DNA of 64,000 nt. Source: Psettodes erumei (lineage: Eukaryota > Chordata > Actinopteri > Pleuronectiformes > Psettodidae). The stretch is taken from assembly GCA_016785225.1 (NCBI GenBank), contig JAFBJZ010000620.1:124001-188000 (forward strand), given 5' to 3'. The position numbers were made by a program, and so were the translations under genes. The notes beneath the pieces are model-generated. The model was not told the DNA's origin. It saw only the letters and a program-made list of their open reading frames with translations, and ran no database searches. Below are positions 38,131 through 50,829 of this stretch, piece after piece (within the stretch, counting starts at the first letter, position 1; each line of letters begins with the position of its first letter).

Positions 38131-39149
38131 GATAAACACCATTTGTCTCCAGTTAATGTCTCGGTCTCGGCTCCTCTCAACAGATCGAGAACCGTGGACG
38201 CATGGTGAGGAACGACGACTGTGAAAAAGAAAGAAAAATAAACTCCAGGTTCCAACAGGAAGTCGTCTCTCAGATTTAAAATCTGAAGTGGAAACCCACA
38301 GCCCTCTTGCTTTTTCTCATTTATTAACTCCCCTGGGGGTTTTTTTTTCACTGCACTTCTGACATCAGTCAACCACCTGTCAATCACACAGTGTGGGTGG
38401 TAAGGAGACATCTCATCTCTCTTACATGTTTGGTGCAGATCCAGGAAGTTTTTATTTATCACTTTGCCAAGACATTTTCATTAATTTCTCATCAAACAAT
38501 GTTTGTGAATCTACATTTTTGACACACAACAATGTGATGACACAGTCGGCAGATTACTTCTGATACGTGAGAAATTTAATAAAATGATAATCATGGGTCG
38601 AGAGCTGAAGGAGGATTTACAGACATTGATCCTATCCCATCTAACAGATGACATTTCTCATCTAAAATGAGTCAGGATTAAAGTGCAGAATTTCTAGGAG
38701 GGGAGCTGACTGCTTTTTTCTGCCCATGAATGATGAAACCGTGTTTTAAATTTAGGTCTGAGTTTTGGCAACGACATGCAGATAGGAACATGCATGCAAA
38801 CTGCACACTTTATCAGAAACAGCGGCCGACGCTTGATCTAATCTCTTCCTCATCATTTCCATCTGCCCGGCCTCTCACCTCTCCGCCTCTCACCGTTTCC
38901 AGCTCACATATCTGCAGTCGAGCGCCCACAGGTTGGACTCTTCGGCTGAGCGCCGCGCCGCTGTTATGGCAGCTGGAGATCCCAGTCTGATTGCAGAATG
39001 ATCTCTTTCCTCAAAGAGCCACTGGTGCTTGATCCCTACTATACGATACAGTTGCCCTCCACAGTGCTGAGGAGCTCAGGGGGGAGTTACAGTATGTGAG
39101 TGGAAACTGGCTTCAGCAGGGTCACGGCTGAGCAGTTACAAAAAGCCTC

Positions 39150-39285
39150 TGCTGTCAAATACATGTAGCAGAGCAGAAGTATCAAGTAGCAGAAAATGGA
39201 AATACTCCAGCTGAGTACAAGTAACACAAAAAACTTTCATTAAGTATGTTGATTACTTGAGTAAATGTACTTTCTACTGCTGATT
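39150..39285 (+). repeat. Dispersed teleost repeat (GTACAAGTA / GAGTAAATGTACTT family)
   Basis: Phrases in order: GCAGAGCAGAAGTATCAAGT, AGCAGAAAATGGAAATACTC, GAGTACAAGTAAC, ACTTGAGTAAATGTACTTTC, TACTGCTG. This is a very frequent repeat in fish genomes, normally ending 'TTGAGTAAATGTACTTAGTTACTTTCCACCACTG'-like; here the end is slightly eroded. Family name not assigned. Confidence 0.8.
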
Positions 39286-41325
39286 TAAAAAAAGAAAAAA
39301 AAGAAAAATGTGTTGGACCTACATAAGTGTGCAACGCAAAACCTACAGTTGCAGAAAGTTTCTTAAATGTCACTGAGCGGAGATGCTACGACCACGCACA
39401 GATGACGCACATCAAAGTTGTCGCCCAGACCTCCACCCTCCTCTAATCTCCATCCATTCAAGCATCACGTCCGACCTGACGCTGACATCTTGGTACCACA
39501 GGGCACCTTTACAGGTCCTCTGGAGTTCATGGACCAACCATGTGTCTGATCTCCACAGCATAAATTAGGATTATATGAATTTATGACTTACTTTTCCAAC
39601 ACTGGTGCTGAGACTTTTTAGTTAAGCAGGTTTGTATTCTGCACTGAGAGCTGTTAAACTGCAGCAAATCTGGAATTAAACAACAAGCATCATCTGCACA
39701 CACACTTATGTATATATACACATACTAGACACAACAAACAGAGACGCACACATTCACACAGAGCGACGGTGTCCTTCCTCATCTTTATCTAAATACAGCG
39801 TCCATGGCGATTCCAGAGATTTTTTTCCTGATGTGTTTTCAACGGGTTTATTTGCTTTGTCTCATTTTATTTATCTATTTGTTTTTGTTTTCAGGCGGGG
39901 GTCTCTTCCCACGATCTGTCTGGGAGGGAGCCAGGAAGATGGAGATCCAAGCCCGTTGGCGGGGGAGGAAGAGAGAGGAGGACGAGTGTCGCTCGTCTCA
40001 CCCTCACTCCCCCAAACCTCCTGCATGCACACACACAGACACACACAGTCAGCTGACAGAGCTCCAGCTCATCACCCCCTGAAAGGTCTCTGCAATGTGT
40101 GTTCTCAACAACAGCAGATGAAGGTGGAGGACCCAAAAGAAAAACAGAAAAAAAATGGCAAAATTCCTTTGGTGTAATTCTCTTCTTCCTCGCTAATAAA
40201 TAAATGAATTAAAATTTAATCGAGGAATCCTCACTTCATTTTAACTCCATTTGTCAGTGCAGCGCCTTTCAGGAGCCTTCAACCAAAGTAAATGTTGGTT
40301 TTATGGGAAACAAACAAGGTGGCTGCAACCACTTCACAGTATACTGCACCATATGCTGGTTACACTGCCCGAATGGAGCTGCAAAAGTTTTTCAGATCTG
40401 GAATGTGTTGAAATGTGTCAAAGTCCTTGGTCATTTCTTTCATTCTTTTTAAAAAACATTACAGATACAGTAAGGCGTCAGATGCCCAGCGGGTGCCAAA
40501 CCAGGTCAAAGCAGAGCTTGTTTGCCTAAACACAGCAGACCTCCGGGTGACTTTCAGCTTCCTATTGTTGTGCTAGAGTCCGCAGAGGAAACACTTGGAT
40601 ATTTACTGAGGCAGACAGGTTAAGTACTTCTCGTGGCCGGTAGCTAAAGTGGGACTGACTCAGGGGTTTGGAAGACAAACCACTGGAAACTGACTAACTC
40701 TTCCCCCACAACGTGTTGCTTCTGGAGCAAGAAAACCTGAGGGGGCTGAGATGCATGAAAGACGCCAGTTTACTGTTTTGCGGTGAAGTTAGTTGGAGTT
40801 AAGATGGAACTCAAACCGCTGATCTCGTAGCAGTCGCTGAGATTTGACTCAAGTTGACTTTTTCTTTTTCTTTTTTTTCCCCTAAAACTGTGAACTGGAA
40901 CATTTCAGACACACGTTATTCAACTCCATTAGCTGAATTATGCAAGACCGGTGGTGACCAGCAACATGAACCATGTGCGTGTGATGCAGTGAAACCACAT
41001 CATTTCACTCTCATCAGCATTTAAATTAACATCTCACGCCTTTGGTCAAGTCAGACTGTTACATCTATCAGTACTGTTTATAGCCCTAGCCCCCCGGATG
41101 ATGAACGACCTGTGAGGGGAAAAATAATGAAAAAAAATGGACGGGGCCGCGTAGGTGGAAGGAGGCGTCCAAAGATTTACCATGAACCAGAACGGCGAGT
41201 GGAACGAAGGCGAGCGAGGGAAAGTCCCAAAAGGTGGAGATGAAGAGAGGGGAGCAGTCAGGAAGGAGTGAGTCAAGGCCTGGCCTTGTTATTGTTGGAA
41301 ACGGAGAAGGGGGAGACTGGAAGCA

Positions 41326-41327
<2 letters not shown>

Positions 41328-41360
<33 letters not shown>
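41328..41360. repeat. (GT)n microsatellite
   Basis: Perfect GT run of about 16 units. Confidence 0.92.
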
Positions 41361-41362
<2 letters not shown>

Positions 41363-41639
41363 TTCATACTTATGATGTATCTGTATGCATGTCTCTCTGA
41401 CTACCTGATCCCATCTACTTCAGCTGTAAATCCCTGACATCTGGTAGGATAAGTACTGTAGACAGAAAACTAAATATTTGCAATATGACACAAAACTCTT
41501 GACGGAAAACAGAATAAACAAGGCAATCATCACTTTTAAGCTCCGATAGTTTCCATTTGGAAAATAAATAACTTGTAGGCTTTCTTGCAGAGAGTTAGCC
41601 GATAAGTGTGACGCCAACGACGACAAAGATGGATGACAC

Positions 41640-41975
41640 AAGTCCCCAAAAGTCAAACCAAAACAGCTCGATGGCTCCCCTGGTGGCTGGCTGCATCACA
41701 GGTCACACCCCCCCATGTCAGCGGATGGGACATATCAAATAAATGTTTCCCAATGATGGTTTCCGTAGATTTTCATGTTGCCGTGTTCATTTGTCTGATA
41801 AGTTTGATTGTAATTTGTCATGTGACACTTTTAAAACGGAGTGAGACATCGTGATTGACAGCTGAGATTGACTCGTGATTGGTCAGGACGTGGATGCCGC
41901 TCCCCGATCACCACCGCACACGCTCCGGCTCCAAATGACGTCCCCAGCCCAAGATGGTGGCGTCTGGATGCAGAT
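41640..41975 (+). repeat. Dispersed teleost repeat (CCCTGGTGGCTGGCTGCA family)
   Basis: Phrases in order: GGCTCCCCTGGTGGCTGGCT, CACAGGTCACACCCCCCCAT, GTCAGCGGATGGGACATATC, TTTTCATGTTGCCGTGTTCA, GTGATTGACAGCTGAGATTG, ACTCGTGATTGGTCAGGACG, and an ending near CCCAAGATGGTGGCG. I recognise the order as an interspersed fish repeat, often with 'CATGTTAGCGGATGGGAC'. The family name is uncertain and the exact ends are approximate. Confidence 0.65.
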
Positions 41976-42863
41976 TAATTTCATTTTTGTAGAGCAGGAA
42001 GAAGTGGATCTAGAAGTGGAGCTAGCCTGATTAGCTGCCCAAACAATCTGGTTCTCGCACACGGCTGCTGTCAAAAGCTGTTTGTACTGTTGTGACTGGT
42101 TGTTCAAGTACACTGGTCATGCAGCACAAGTTCACGCAACCTACAATATTAATAAAGTTGCACCGGTTTTGCAGAAAAGCATGTTCAGGGTAATGAAACA
42201 TGAACGATGCTGTGAGGTCTGCAGCCCAGCAGCTGTTGTGAGAATGAATAATTAAAGCGTGGACCATCACAGACGGGCTTTGTGGGAAATCTGCCTCTCT
42301 GCTCCTCTCAAAGATTCGCTGCTTGGTGAATCAACAAAAGGTGTTTATACCCCTGTAAGTACCTCATCGGTTTGTTCCAGTTTTCCTGTTATTAAAAGCT
42401 TTTTTCAGCCGTTCTGGCTCCAAAAGAAAACAAACCAACCCATGGAGCAATGCAAAAGGAGGCGGGGCTGGTAACACACAAAAAAATATCTTTCTACCAG
42501 GAAGTTACGGGGTTTAGGGAAAATGCCGTCTTCGTTTTTGCAAATGGAAAAACGGCACATCGCACTTGTACATCTTTATCACTCGGCTTCACAGTTGTTG
42601 GAACTGAGGTTTGACTCATACTGCACTTGTAGCTGATAACAACAGGACACATATCCAAATTAATATCTGACCTTGGTGTTAATTACCACACTATATATAT
42701 GTATGTACTACTATACCACTCACTGGTACTGTTCCAGTTACTAGCCTGGACCGATGATTTTGCATTGAAAATCTGCATCTCCAATAAAACTTTCAAACAC
42801 AAACGGGATATGATGTTGAATTTGGCTCCTTATCCACATTGTGATGTTGTATAATAAATATCC

Positions 42864-42912
<49 letters not shown>
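42864..42912. repeat. Compound (TG)n(AG)n microsatellite
   Basis: A TG/GT run at 42864-42880 passes directly into a GA run at 42881-42912. It explains the long Ser/Leu and Thr/His stretches in the - strand open frames here. Confidence 0.93.
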
Positions 42913-42914
<2 letters not shown>

Positions 42915-43979
42915 GAGCCAGAGAACAACATTGTGTAATCGAGTGAGCCGAGGTGAGATCCAGCCTGCATTTCTTCCCGAGCTGCTAAAAATACCTGTTG
43001 GTATGAGAGCGGGTGGTCTGCGCTGCCGAAGCGTCGGCCGTGCCGGAGCTGCTTTCTCACCGGTGTTGTCTTTCAGCGGCTGGCACGGTGCCCCCCCCAC
43101 CCTTGGTGGACCTCCGGCCACATACTGCTGAATCACTGCAGTGGCTGTGCTCTGACGCTCTATCACACTGACCTGAGGTCTGCGTGGAGCATCTCCATGA
43201 AGCTTGATCCAGATATTTGTGCAGAGTGGGAAAAAAAACCCCAAACCCATATACAAACAAGTATCTCACTGCCACTATTTCTGCAGAATATTTAGAACCG
43301 GGACTACAATGACAAATAAAAGGAAAACACACTGACGATGGCGGACAAATCTGACGGCCCCCGTGTGCACATCTAAAAACTTCTCTGCAACTCCCACGTC
43401 AGTATCAGAAAAACACACAAACAGCAGCACATGCAAGGCACGGGCGGCGACAATCTTCATCACGATTGTTTCATTTTCCAACAAACAGAGAACTTGGGAG
43501 TAATTTGCTAAAAACGGCTTTGCAATTCTACACAGCAGCTGCGTGACAGTCTCCTTTTGTTATTCGGCACAATTTTGTCATCCATAAGTGAAGAAGATGC
43601 TCTGTAACAAAAATCTAAAGCAATCAGGGAAACATATGAAAATGTTTTTTTGGAAAAAACTAAACAAAAACACACACAAAAGGAGGAAGAGAGAGAGAGA
43701 CTAATTAGGCTCTGAACAGAGAGAAAGGAAACCGCCGTGCATGACCTCAGCAAGATCAAAATGGGCATTAAGGCGCATTAAAGTCATTCGAGGTCTTGCA
43801 GCTCTCTGTGAAGGAGACCACTGACCACCGCTGGCGTGCTGTTCGCTGTGGCACACAAACAAGAGTCGCTGATGCGTCGACATTGTTTCGGTACGACCGC
43901 TAACTGAACCGTGCTAGCTTCGTGCATTTCCCCTCAAATTGAGAAAAATCGAGGAGATAGTTTTTCGCTGAGGTAGCAG

Positions 43980-44235
43980 GAACTTTTCCCGGCCTGGTCC
44001 CGCTGTGCAGTCGCACGCACATCGACACCCGGGGGTCCTCGCGCCGCAGAAAAGCGAGCGGGACGACTCATTTATCTCACCCTCCTGCACTCGTCTCCCG
44101 GCGTCATGCTGCGCGCCCGATGATCTGCAAGTCACCCGAGCTCCATTCATCTCCTCAAGTGAGCGACCAGGGAAGTCGCGTTGACGTGTCGGCACTTGGG
44201 AAGCCTCCGAGTCGGGCTGCACGCGACCACGTTTC
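43980..44235. promoter_or_regulatory. CpG-rich patch, candidate CpG island
   Basis: By hand count about 28 CpG dinucleotides fall in about 255 bases, close to or above the number expected from base composition, whereas most of the intergenic DNA here is CpG-poor. There is no recognisable exon or domain. It could be a distal promoter or first exon of an unrecognised transcript, or only a local GC-rich island. Confidence 0.35.
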
Positions 44236-44747
44236 CACACTTAGCTGGATTTCAAACATGAATGTGCTTCATTAATGTAATTAATTAACCATGACTCATT
44301 TGCCAAAGAAAAAAAACCTGTTTTACACCACAGGAACTAGATTACACTTATTTATCATTTTAGATTTTTATGTTTTAATTTCTAACTCCTACTTCTTTTT
44401 AAAGAATTATCATTTTTTCTATTCAACTAAAACCTTTGAATCACGATGTCCAAAAACAGGAGAAATAAACACTGATTGAGGAGTCTGCCATTTGCCAGGC
44501 AAGAATATAACTACATTGTGCAATATTTCGACTGTCGTCATCAGGTCGAAGCGTAGTAAGGTGCTTTAAAGTGTGGAAATCAAGAGCCAGACAAAAGCAG
44601 AGTGGGAGGTCCCAGAGCAGGTAAGCAGAAAATCCACACTGATGACTGAGACTTATTATATGTATATCCCCAACAAAACCACTGGGCATTTTGTTAGCCA
44701 ACCTCCCCCAGGCAAGTAAGATTCAAAGAATAAACACAACAACAGGT

Positions 44748-44749
<2 letters not shown>

Positions 44750-44788
<39 letters not shown>
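44750..44788. repeat. (CA)n microsatellite
   Basis: Perfect CA run of about 19 units. Confidence 0.93.
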
Positions 44789-44789
<1 letters not shown>

Positions 44790-45449
44790 AGCAGACTAAG
44801 CATGACTGGGCCGACACAGGTTTTAGTCTGGAACTAATCCACCGTGAATACACTGAGCTCAGCACTTGCAGGACGACAAATCAGCGAGCGCAGCTTCTTT
44901 AGACGATGACATGAACTGATCCCTTCTCCAGACTTCTGAACCTGAACTGATCCTGACCCCGCTGATGCCAAAAAACTGATTTCTCAGATATGAAAATCAA
45001 CGGAGTGGCTCATAAATTTATTCAGGAAGTGATTCGGCTCAAATAGTTTGAGAGAAAAACAAAAAAATTGACAGTGTAAGTGTTTCCAGAGAAGGGGGGG
45101 GTCAAACACTTTACTTGTCCAATTTAGGCTGGAAGTCTTTTCGTTACAGAAGGTTCATATGTGCCAATAGACCATGACAGACCAAGTAATGCACAAATAA
45201 AACCAAAATAAACTATAATAATAACTTTATCAATGACGGCTGGGACTCAGCTGACACTTTAACACTTTGTGTGTATGGATATGGACGTGACTTAATGTAT
45301 AAACACACGCGCCCGGAGCCCTCATGTTTAAAGTAGATGTGGCCCACGCCCGTCAGATGACAGATGATGAGTCTTTGTGGAGAGGAAATGAGCTGGATCT
45401 GATGGTGGCAACAGGCCCCGTTGCCGCGTGAACGCCCAGGGTAAACAAA

Positions 45450-45452
<3 letters not shown>

Positions 45453-45482
<30 letters not shown>
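45453..45482. repeat. (AC)n microsatellite
   Basis: Perfect AC run flanked by imperfect AAAC and CACA words (45443-45506). Confidence 0.92.
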
Positions 45483-45490
<8 letters not shown>

Positions 45491-45597
45491 GTAGACACAC
45501 ACACAGATGTGATCAAATCTAACACCACAAGTTTTCAGGTGACACACTCTGCTCATTACCCTTCACTAAACCTTTGTATGCATTTTTCTTTTTATTT

Positions 45598-45617
45598 GTG
45601 TGTGTGTGTGTGTGTGT
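45598..45617. repeat. (GT)n microsatellite
   Basis: Perfect GT run only about 115 bases from the AC run at 45453, in complementary orientation. Confidence 0.88.
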
Positions 45618-46939
45618 AAAAGTGCGCTCTCCTATACTTGAACTTGGCAGGAAAGGTTGGGCTGAGTCGAAGGTTTACCAAAGAAGGAAGAGAGATGGGC
45701 AGAGACTGATGAACGGAGGCGAGGGGCAACGGTCACATCTGGTCGGGGTTAACGTCTAAGAGAGGAATGGGTTGAACCTGGGGGGGGGGGTCTCTTACAC
45801 ACAACCTTTTATTAAAGTTCTTGTATTAATGTTGTCTCTAACCATTCATACACACACATAGATGTTGTACCCCGTCACGCACTATAAATCCTAAAAAGAA
45901 AAAAAAAAAACAACATTCATTGTTTAATCCCATCTCCATTACAGTAAATACAGCGCGCTGTCACTGTGATACATTAAGCATTTGGTCCAGCGTGCTCAGA
46001 GGGATTCCCCGAGGATTTTTTGGGTTCAGCAGGCACTTAAAAGGACGATGGGGTAAAGTCTTGGTGCGCTCCAGGAAACACTAAAACTGACCTCTGAATT
46101 AGTCGCCACTTAGGACAAATGCCAGGATGAAAACACAAACAAAGGAAAGGAACTCCACACACGAGCGGGTTCCACGACTGGTTTTTATTCAGTGTGTAAA
46201 GGCCTGGAGCCACATTAAAGGCGTTTTTATTCAAAGAAATGTATTTTACGAGGCACACGGTTAACCTCTTATGGTTTTTCACTTCCACTGCAGCTCTGAG
46301 GTTGGAAAAGTCATTTCATTCCACATTATCTGTATCACTTGTTGCAGCTCTGACAAGAAGCCCTATAATGTTTTATAGCGAAGTATTAATATTCCAAGAC
46401 CTCATGTTTTTTTTATAGCTGCATTATTCCAGCAAACATTAAATATTTTAATACCAATCCTCCCTCCACCAATCACATATTTGGTATCTTTGAAATCTTC
46501 AGGTGCTGTGACAAAATTCTGAATAAAATTGTGTTTTTGAACTTTTTCTGTCGTTTCTGCCAAACATTTTGTGTTTGCAGTGACCCACCAGAAAGGCCGA
46601 AGATGTTTGAGAGATTAAAGATGCACCCCTCCTCGGTTTCATCTAAAATCCCCTAATTTCCTCCCAGATAGTGTTACTGTTTTGAAACTCAACACAGTTC
46701 AGCTGAGTCTCCAAACATCAACAGTGATTTGAACCCAAGTTTGGTGATTCAGGGGTGCTGCTAGGTGTAGTAAAATCCATGAAAAATCAGGGGAACTACT
46801 GCAGCTATAAACCAATGAACAGGACAAAATTTGATGAAATTTCAACCTGACGATCACAAATGTTGTAAAACTCATTTCATACTGTGATGAACAATGCAAT
46901 CCATCTGCTTGCTATTGAGATTTCTTACTCGCAACACCA

Positions 46940-47065
46940 CAACTGACAACCTCATGGTGGCGCTGGAGGATAAGTGAAGGAATCACGAGAGTTAGCAGGA
47001 TTCATCCTCTGGGGAACTCGAATGGCTGCACCAAATTTCATGGTAAAACCTCTGACAGTTTACAG
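46940..47065 (+). repeat. CTCATGGTGGCGC-family dispersed repeat
   Basis: Phrases in order: TGACAACCTCATGGTGGCGC, TGGAGGATAAGTGAAGGAAT, GTTAGCAGGATTCATCCTCT, GGGGAACTCGAATGGCTGCA, CCAAATTTCATGG. This is a widespread percomorph repeat; its tail, in opposite orientation, is the fragment at 27125-27215. Confidence 0.8.
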
Positions 47066-48536
47066 AAAAGACACAATCTAGAAAGAGACCATCACTGACC
47101 TGAACCCTCCCCAACACTAACACAAAGGTCCCTCACAGCCCTGAACATCAGTGTTGTGAGTGGAGAAGTTTCTTTTTACTAGTTCCTCTTTCTCAGAACA
47201 GAACTCAGAACAAAACTCACCTGCCGCCAGCCGGCCTCGCGGTTAGCTCATCGCACCACACGCCAAACAACTGCACATCCTCTGTGGAGAATCAGGAAAT
47301 GTCATCAGCAAACAGAGACACCTGAAATAGACACCAACTGTGCTCTGACATCAAATGAATCCTGGATGATGTTGGCGAAACAAACAGAGCGACAGCTCGG
47401 CAAACGCGGCACGGACGCGTCATAAACCTTTGATTACGTCGGGGTCTTGTTAAAAGCTGTGAGAACCGCTGTGTCCTGGTGTTTACAGGAAGGTCAGATG
47501 TTCACTTCACAAAACAGGAGGAGGAAGGTAAATCTGTTTGGTTTGGTCCCTGTAGCAACAAGCACTTCTGCACCACCTCATTTTGGCAGACGTTGTGTTG
47601 CAGTGGAATAGCCTGATGCCGCAATTACGCCCAAATTGGTCCCATTAAAAGCAGATGTTTGTTCTTTAAAAGAATCTGAGTAAATAGAAAAACATCTTGG
47701 TCCAGACTTGTGTGAAAAAAAAAATCAATCTAGCCAAGTCCTGTGAGTGCTGGGTCACTTTAATCCATATATTACTTGTGGCCTCCTTGCTCTCGAGGCC
47801 TTGCATTTTGCAAAAGGTTGAAAGGTAGAGGTGTAAAAACAGACTACATTTGTTCATTCATGACACACAACTGTTTCTCATTATAGAAGACAAGGTGGGT
47901 CTTGTAAGCACAGTGATACATGAGGAGATTGGGTCTGCAAAATACACTAGAGTCAGCAAAAACTTTGGTAAAAAAAAAAAAAAGGCCAAATCCCCGGTTG
48001 CTTTCCAAAATTGGAAAGGTACTACATGTCCAAAAGATCTGTGTCATGCCTTCAGGGAGCCAAGGGTCCGACCAAATCTCACATTCACATCTCTTGATTG
48101 CAGCAACAAATCTTTATCCAAGTTGATTCAAGGCAGAACTTGGCAGCGGTTCCCAAAGTCTGAGCTGCGACTGAGTGGAACTTTTGCTCGGCCCTCAGGA
48201 CGGCGTTTCATCAGGGGCAGAGTTTGATAGTGCAGCCGTCGACTGACGAGTTGATTCGGGGTGAAATTCCTCTTTTTCCTGTCTATTTCATTTTAACTCG
48301 CAGCTGTCCAGTAATTAACATGTACGCTCGCATACGCCGTTTAGAGAGGCCAAAATCATCCCCGGCGCTGGGACTCGGTGGAATGTGCAGTGTATAAACA
48401 AATTATGAAGCGGGCGTGTGCGTTTCTCTTTCATCGTTATGTGCAATCATGATAATCAAGACGTGTACCCTATAAAAAAACCAAACAAAAGAGCGCAGTG
48501 CAGAGATGTTAATACGCGGTGATGACTCTGTTTCTG

Positions 48537-48575
48537 CTCTCGCGTGTTGTAACAGCTGTGGTTACAACACGAGAG
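48537..48575. repeat. Imperfect inverted repeat, 15 paired bases with a 2-base bulge
   Basis: CTCTCGCGTGTTGTAAC (48537-48553) faces GTTACAACACGAGAG (48561-48575) across the loop AGCTGTG. All 15 bases of the right arm pair, and the left arm has one extra dinucleotide (bulge). Not in a repeat I recognise. Confidence 0.85.
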
Positions 48576-50054
48576 AAAAATAAACCCCCTCTGTTTCCAG
48601 TATGCAGCACATATTTCTGCTCTCTCATCCTCTGTTTTGCTTTCGATCTCACATCTCTGCATCAACATCTGTTATTTACGTTTGTATATGCAACATGTCA
48701 CGTATGCACTTACAGTATATGCATGAGCAGACACCAGCACTGTTAATCCATTGCAAAGTGTCATTTCTTTTTCCAAAGAAGCAAAGTGCTACAAAGTCGC
48801 ACAATCTAACTCTTAGCGAGACAATGAATTTGACATCAGTAAATCCCTTTAAAATGTTTATGTTAATGAATTTACAGGATTTAAAATGACATAACACACA
48901 TGCCTGCAGCGTGAGCTCTGGTTGAAGGGAAATGGAGACGGATGTTGTAATCACAACCATCACTCTCACGCTACACGTGCCCACCCTCGCTCATCCCACC
49001 GAGTTACTCAACTCCTGCACTCCCGCCGCCCTCGCTTTTTTCTTACCCCCCCCCCACCCCGACCCCCCAGCTCCACCTTCTTGTGTTTCACTTAACAAGC
49101 CCCAAAGCAGAACAGCAGCAGCAGCAGTGGAGGTGGAGGGATGTCGAAATGCTGGGCCAGCTTTCAGGGCTTATTCCCTGGCCGCCCCCCCCCCACCCCG
49201 TCTCTCCTGCCAACACAGGATCACGGCCATGATCCGGTGTAATTTAAACACACGTGTACAAACACATTGGGCTAATTGGGTTCTCAGTGATGTGGGCATG
49301 AACGTAACAGGTCATTTGTGGCCATTTCACGTGCTGACAGTACACACAAAAACAAACACAGGGTCATGCAAGGAGCACACACGACAGACGCAAGCTTCAA
49401 CACCCCCACCCCACACCACACCACACAACACCACCCACCCAACCCAACACACTCCCGCTGAAAAAGGGGCTGCTCTAAGTTCACCTCTTCCAGCCAAGAC
49501 CGGCTGCACGACCGGAACCTCACAACCCCACAGAACTGACCAAAGCCTGGGGAGAACCAGACAAAAATATTTTACACAACTGTTGACGACAGGGTTTCAC
49601 CCAATCTTTCCTTTAAGGGAAGTAGGATGGATGAGAAGCTGCAAGTGCATCGATAAATCAGTAAGACAAATCAAAGAAGAGGAAAACGTCAAACAGGAAG
49701 CAATATGTTTTATGAAAAACACATAAACACTTGAGATTGCATTAGATAAAAGCTGCTGTATGTCTCATCGTGGTCACATCAATGTGGTGATCGGGACAAT
49801 GAATAAGGAACCCTACTTTTAGCGAGACATTTGTTTATACGCCACCAAACGATGGCGGCTGCAAAAGAAGAAAAGGAGTAAAAACATCAACGTGATGGAT
49901 GACGCTGCAATAAACAAGACAATTTCACCAACGCCACGTGATCATCTGGAGAAAGAGCGCACTGCGGCTGCTTTCGTACATTTCACTTGACTTTCTAAGA
50001 CAGTAAAGTGGCCGCACTCCTGAAATCTGCTCAAACTTGCACCGTAAAAAAAGA

Positions 50055-50090
50055 AATAATAAGAATAATAAGAATAATAATAATAATAAA
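50055..50090. repeat. (AAT)n/(AAG) trinucleotide tract
   Basis: Mixed AAT and AAG units; accounts for the Asn/Lys run in the local open frame. Confidence 0.8.
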
Positions 50091-50511
50091 GCCTCAGGGC
50101 CCCTTCGCTTTATGAGCGTTTTAGCGTCTTTCAGCTCTTGTTTTGCTTTTTCCAGCCCACGGCTTTCAGTGTTTTTGGCTCAGCAGCCACAACAACAAAA
50201 AGAAAAGAATTCAGATAATGTAACTGGATGGTACCAGCCCACACCACCAAATGACAGAGTACACGACCAGCTGGTGAACACAGTTCTGCCAAGACTCAAC
50301 ATTTGTCCAAAATTAACATGAAAAACATCTGTGGAACCACGTTCAACTGGAATGTAGTAATTATTACTTTATTATCAATATTATTTTATTAGTACTAATA
50401 ATATTTTCTTCAGAGCACTGAGACAGTGTCCTCCAATTTTTCCAATTTAATTCCTTTTTTGGAGATATGACTCAAAGCGGGAAATTTTGCCCCTTTCAGT
50501 CATAAAAAAAC

Positions 50512-50620
50512 AATCCCAGAAATTTAACGGCTTCTAAGTCAGACCAAGAGCCACCTCTGGGGAAAAAAAAAAGTCCTCGTATGTTATCCTGCAAACAGAC
50601 AGAGAGACAGACAAACACAA
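50512..50620 (+). repeat. RTE-like LINE 3'-tail repeat, fragment
   Basis: CAGAAATTTAACGGCTTCTA, AGACCAAGAGCCACCTC (exact match to 15230-15246), TTATCCTGCAAACAGACAGA and GACAGACAAACAC. The terminal CAGACAGAC/ACAAAC words are typical of the 3' ends of such fish repeats. Confidence 0.62.
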
Positions 50621-50829
50621 TGACAACACAGCCTCTTCAGCAGAGGAAACAAAGATATCAATAAAGATTTTTTTAAAAACAGAGCGTTAGAGGAGATCAG
50701 ATATTGGACTTTTCATTTCACAGTTAGCCAGTCGTAATTCGTGTGCTGGATGTGTACACAGACACGTTTACTTTGCTAACGTGAGCGACGACACATCGGG
50801 GTTTACAGCAGACCTGAGGCTACAGAGCT

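Larger units (their letters stand above)
34330..48536. other. Non-coding intergenic DNA, third part
   Basis: No gene recognised. Contents: a TTAGCTTAGC fragment (34560-34660), GT/CA microsatellites (37487, 37717, 38110, 41328, 42864, 44750, 45453, 45598), a repeat with 'GAGTACAAGTAAC..TTGAGTAAATGTACTTT' (39150-39285), a CCCTGGTGGCTGGCTGCA-type repeat (41640-41975), a CpG-rich patch (43980-44235) and a CTCATGGTGGCGC repeat (46940-47065). Several open frames here are translated microsatellites. Confidence 0.6.

Noticed and set aside
42741..43256. 171-codon - strand open frame
   Set aside because: It runs through the (TG)n(AG)n microsatellite, which gives its Ser/Leu and Thr/His blocks. Nothing else in it looks coding.
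44490..44600. ATTGTGCAATATTTCGACTG / GTCGTCATCAGGTCGAAG words resembling a transposon end
   Set aside because: Suggestive of a DNA-transposon terminus, but I could not find a partner end or a target-site duplication.
47226..47262. CCTCGCGGTTAGCTCATCGC, resembling a tRNA/SINE A box
   Set aside because: No matching B box at the right distance and no cloverleaf can be drawn.
48932..49726. Longest non-vasorin open frame (264 codons, + strand)
   Set aside because: It is made mostly of low-complexity C/A-rich DNA (Pro, Thr, His runs), has no domain, and crosses simple repeats. A long frame here is explained by low stop-codon density in C-rich DNA.
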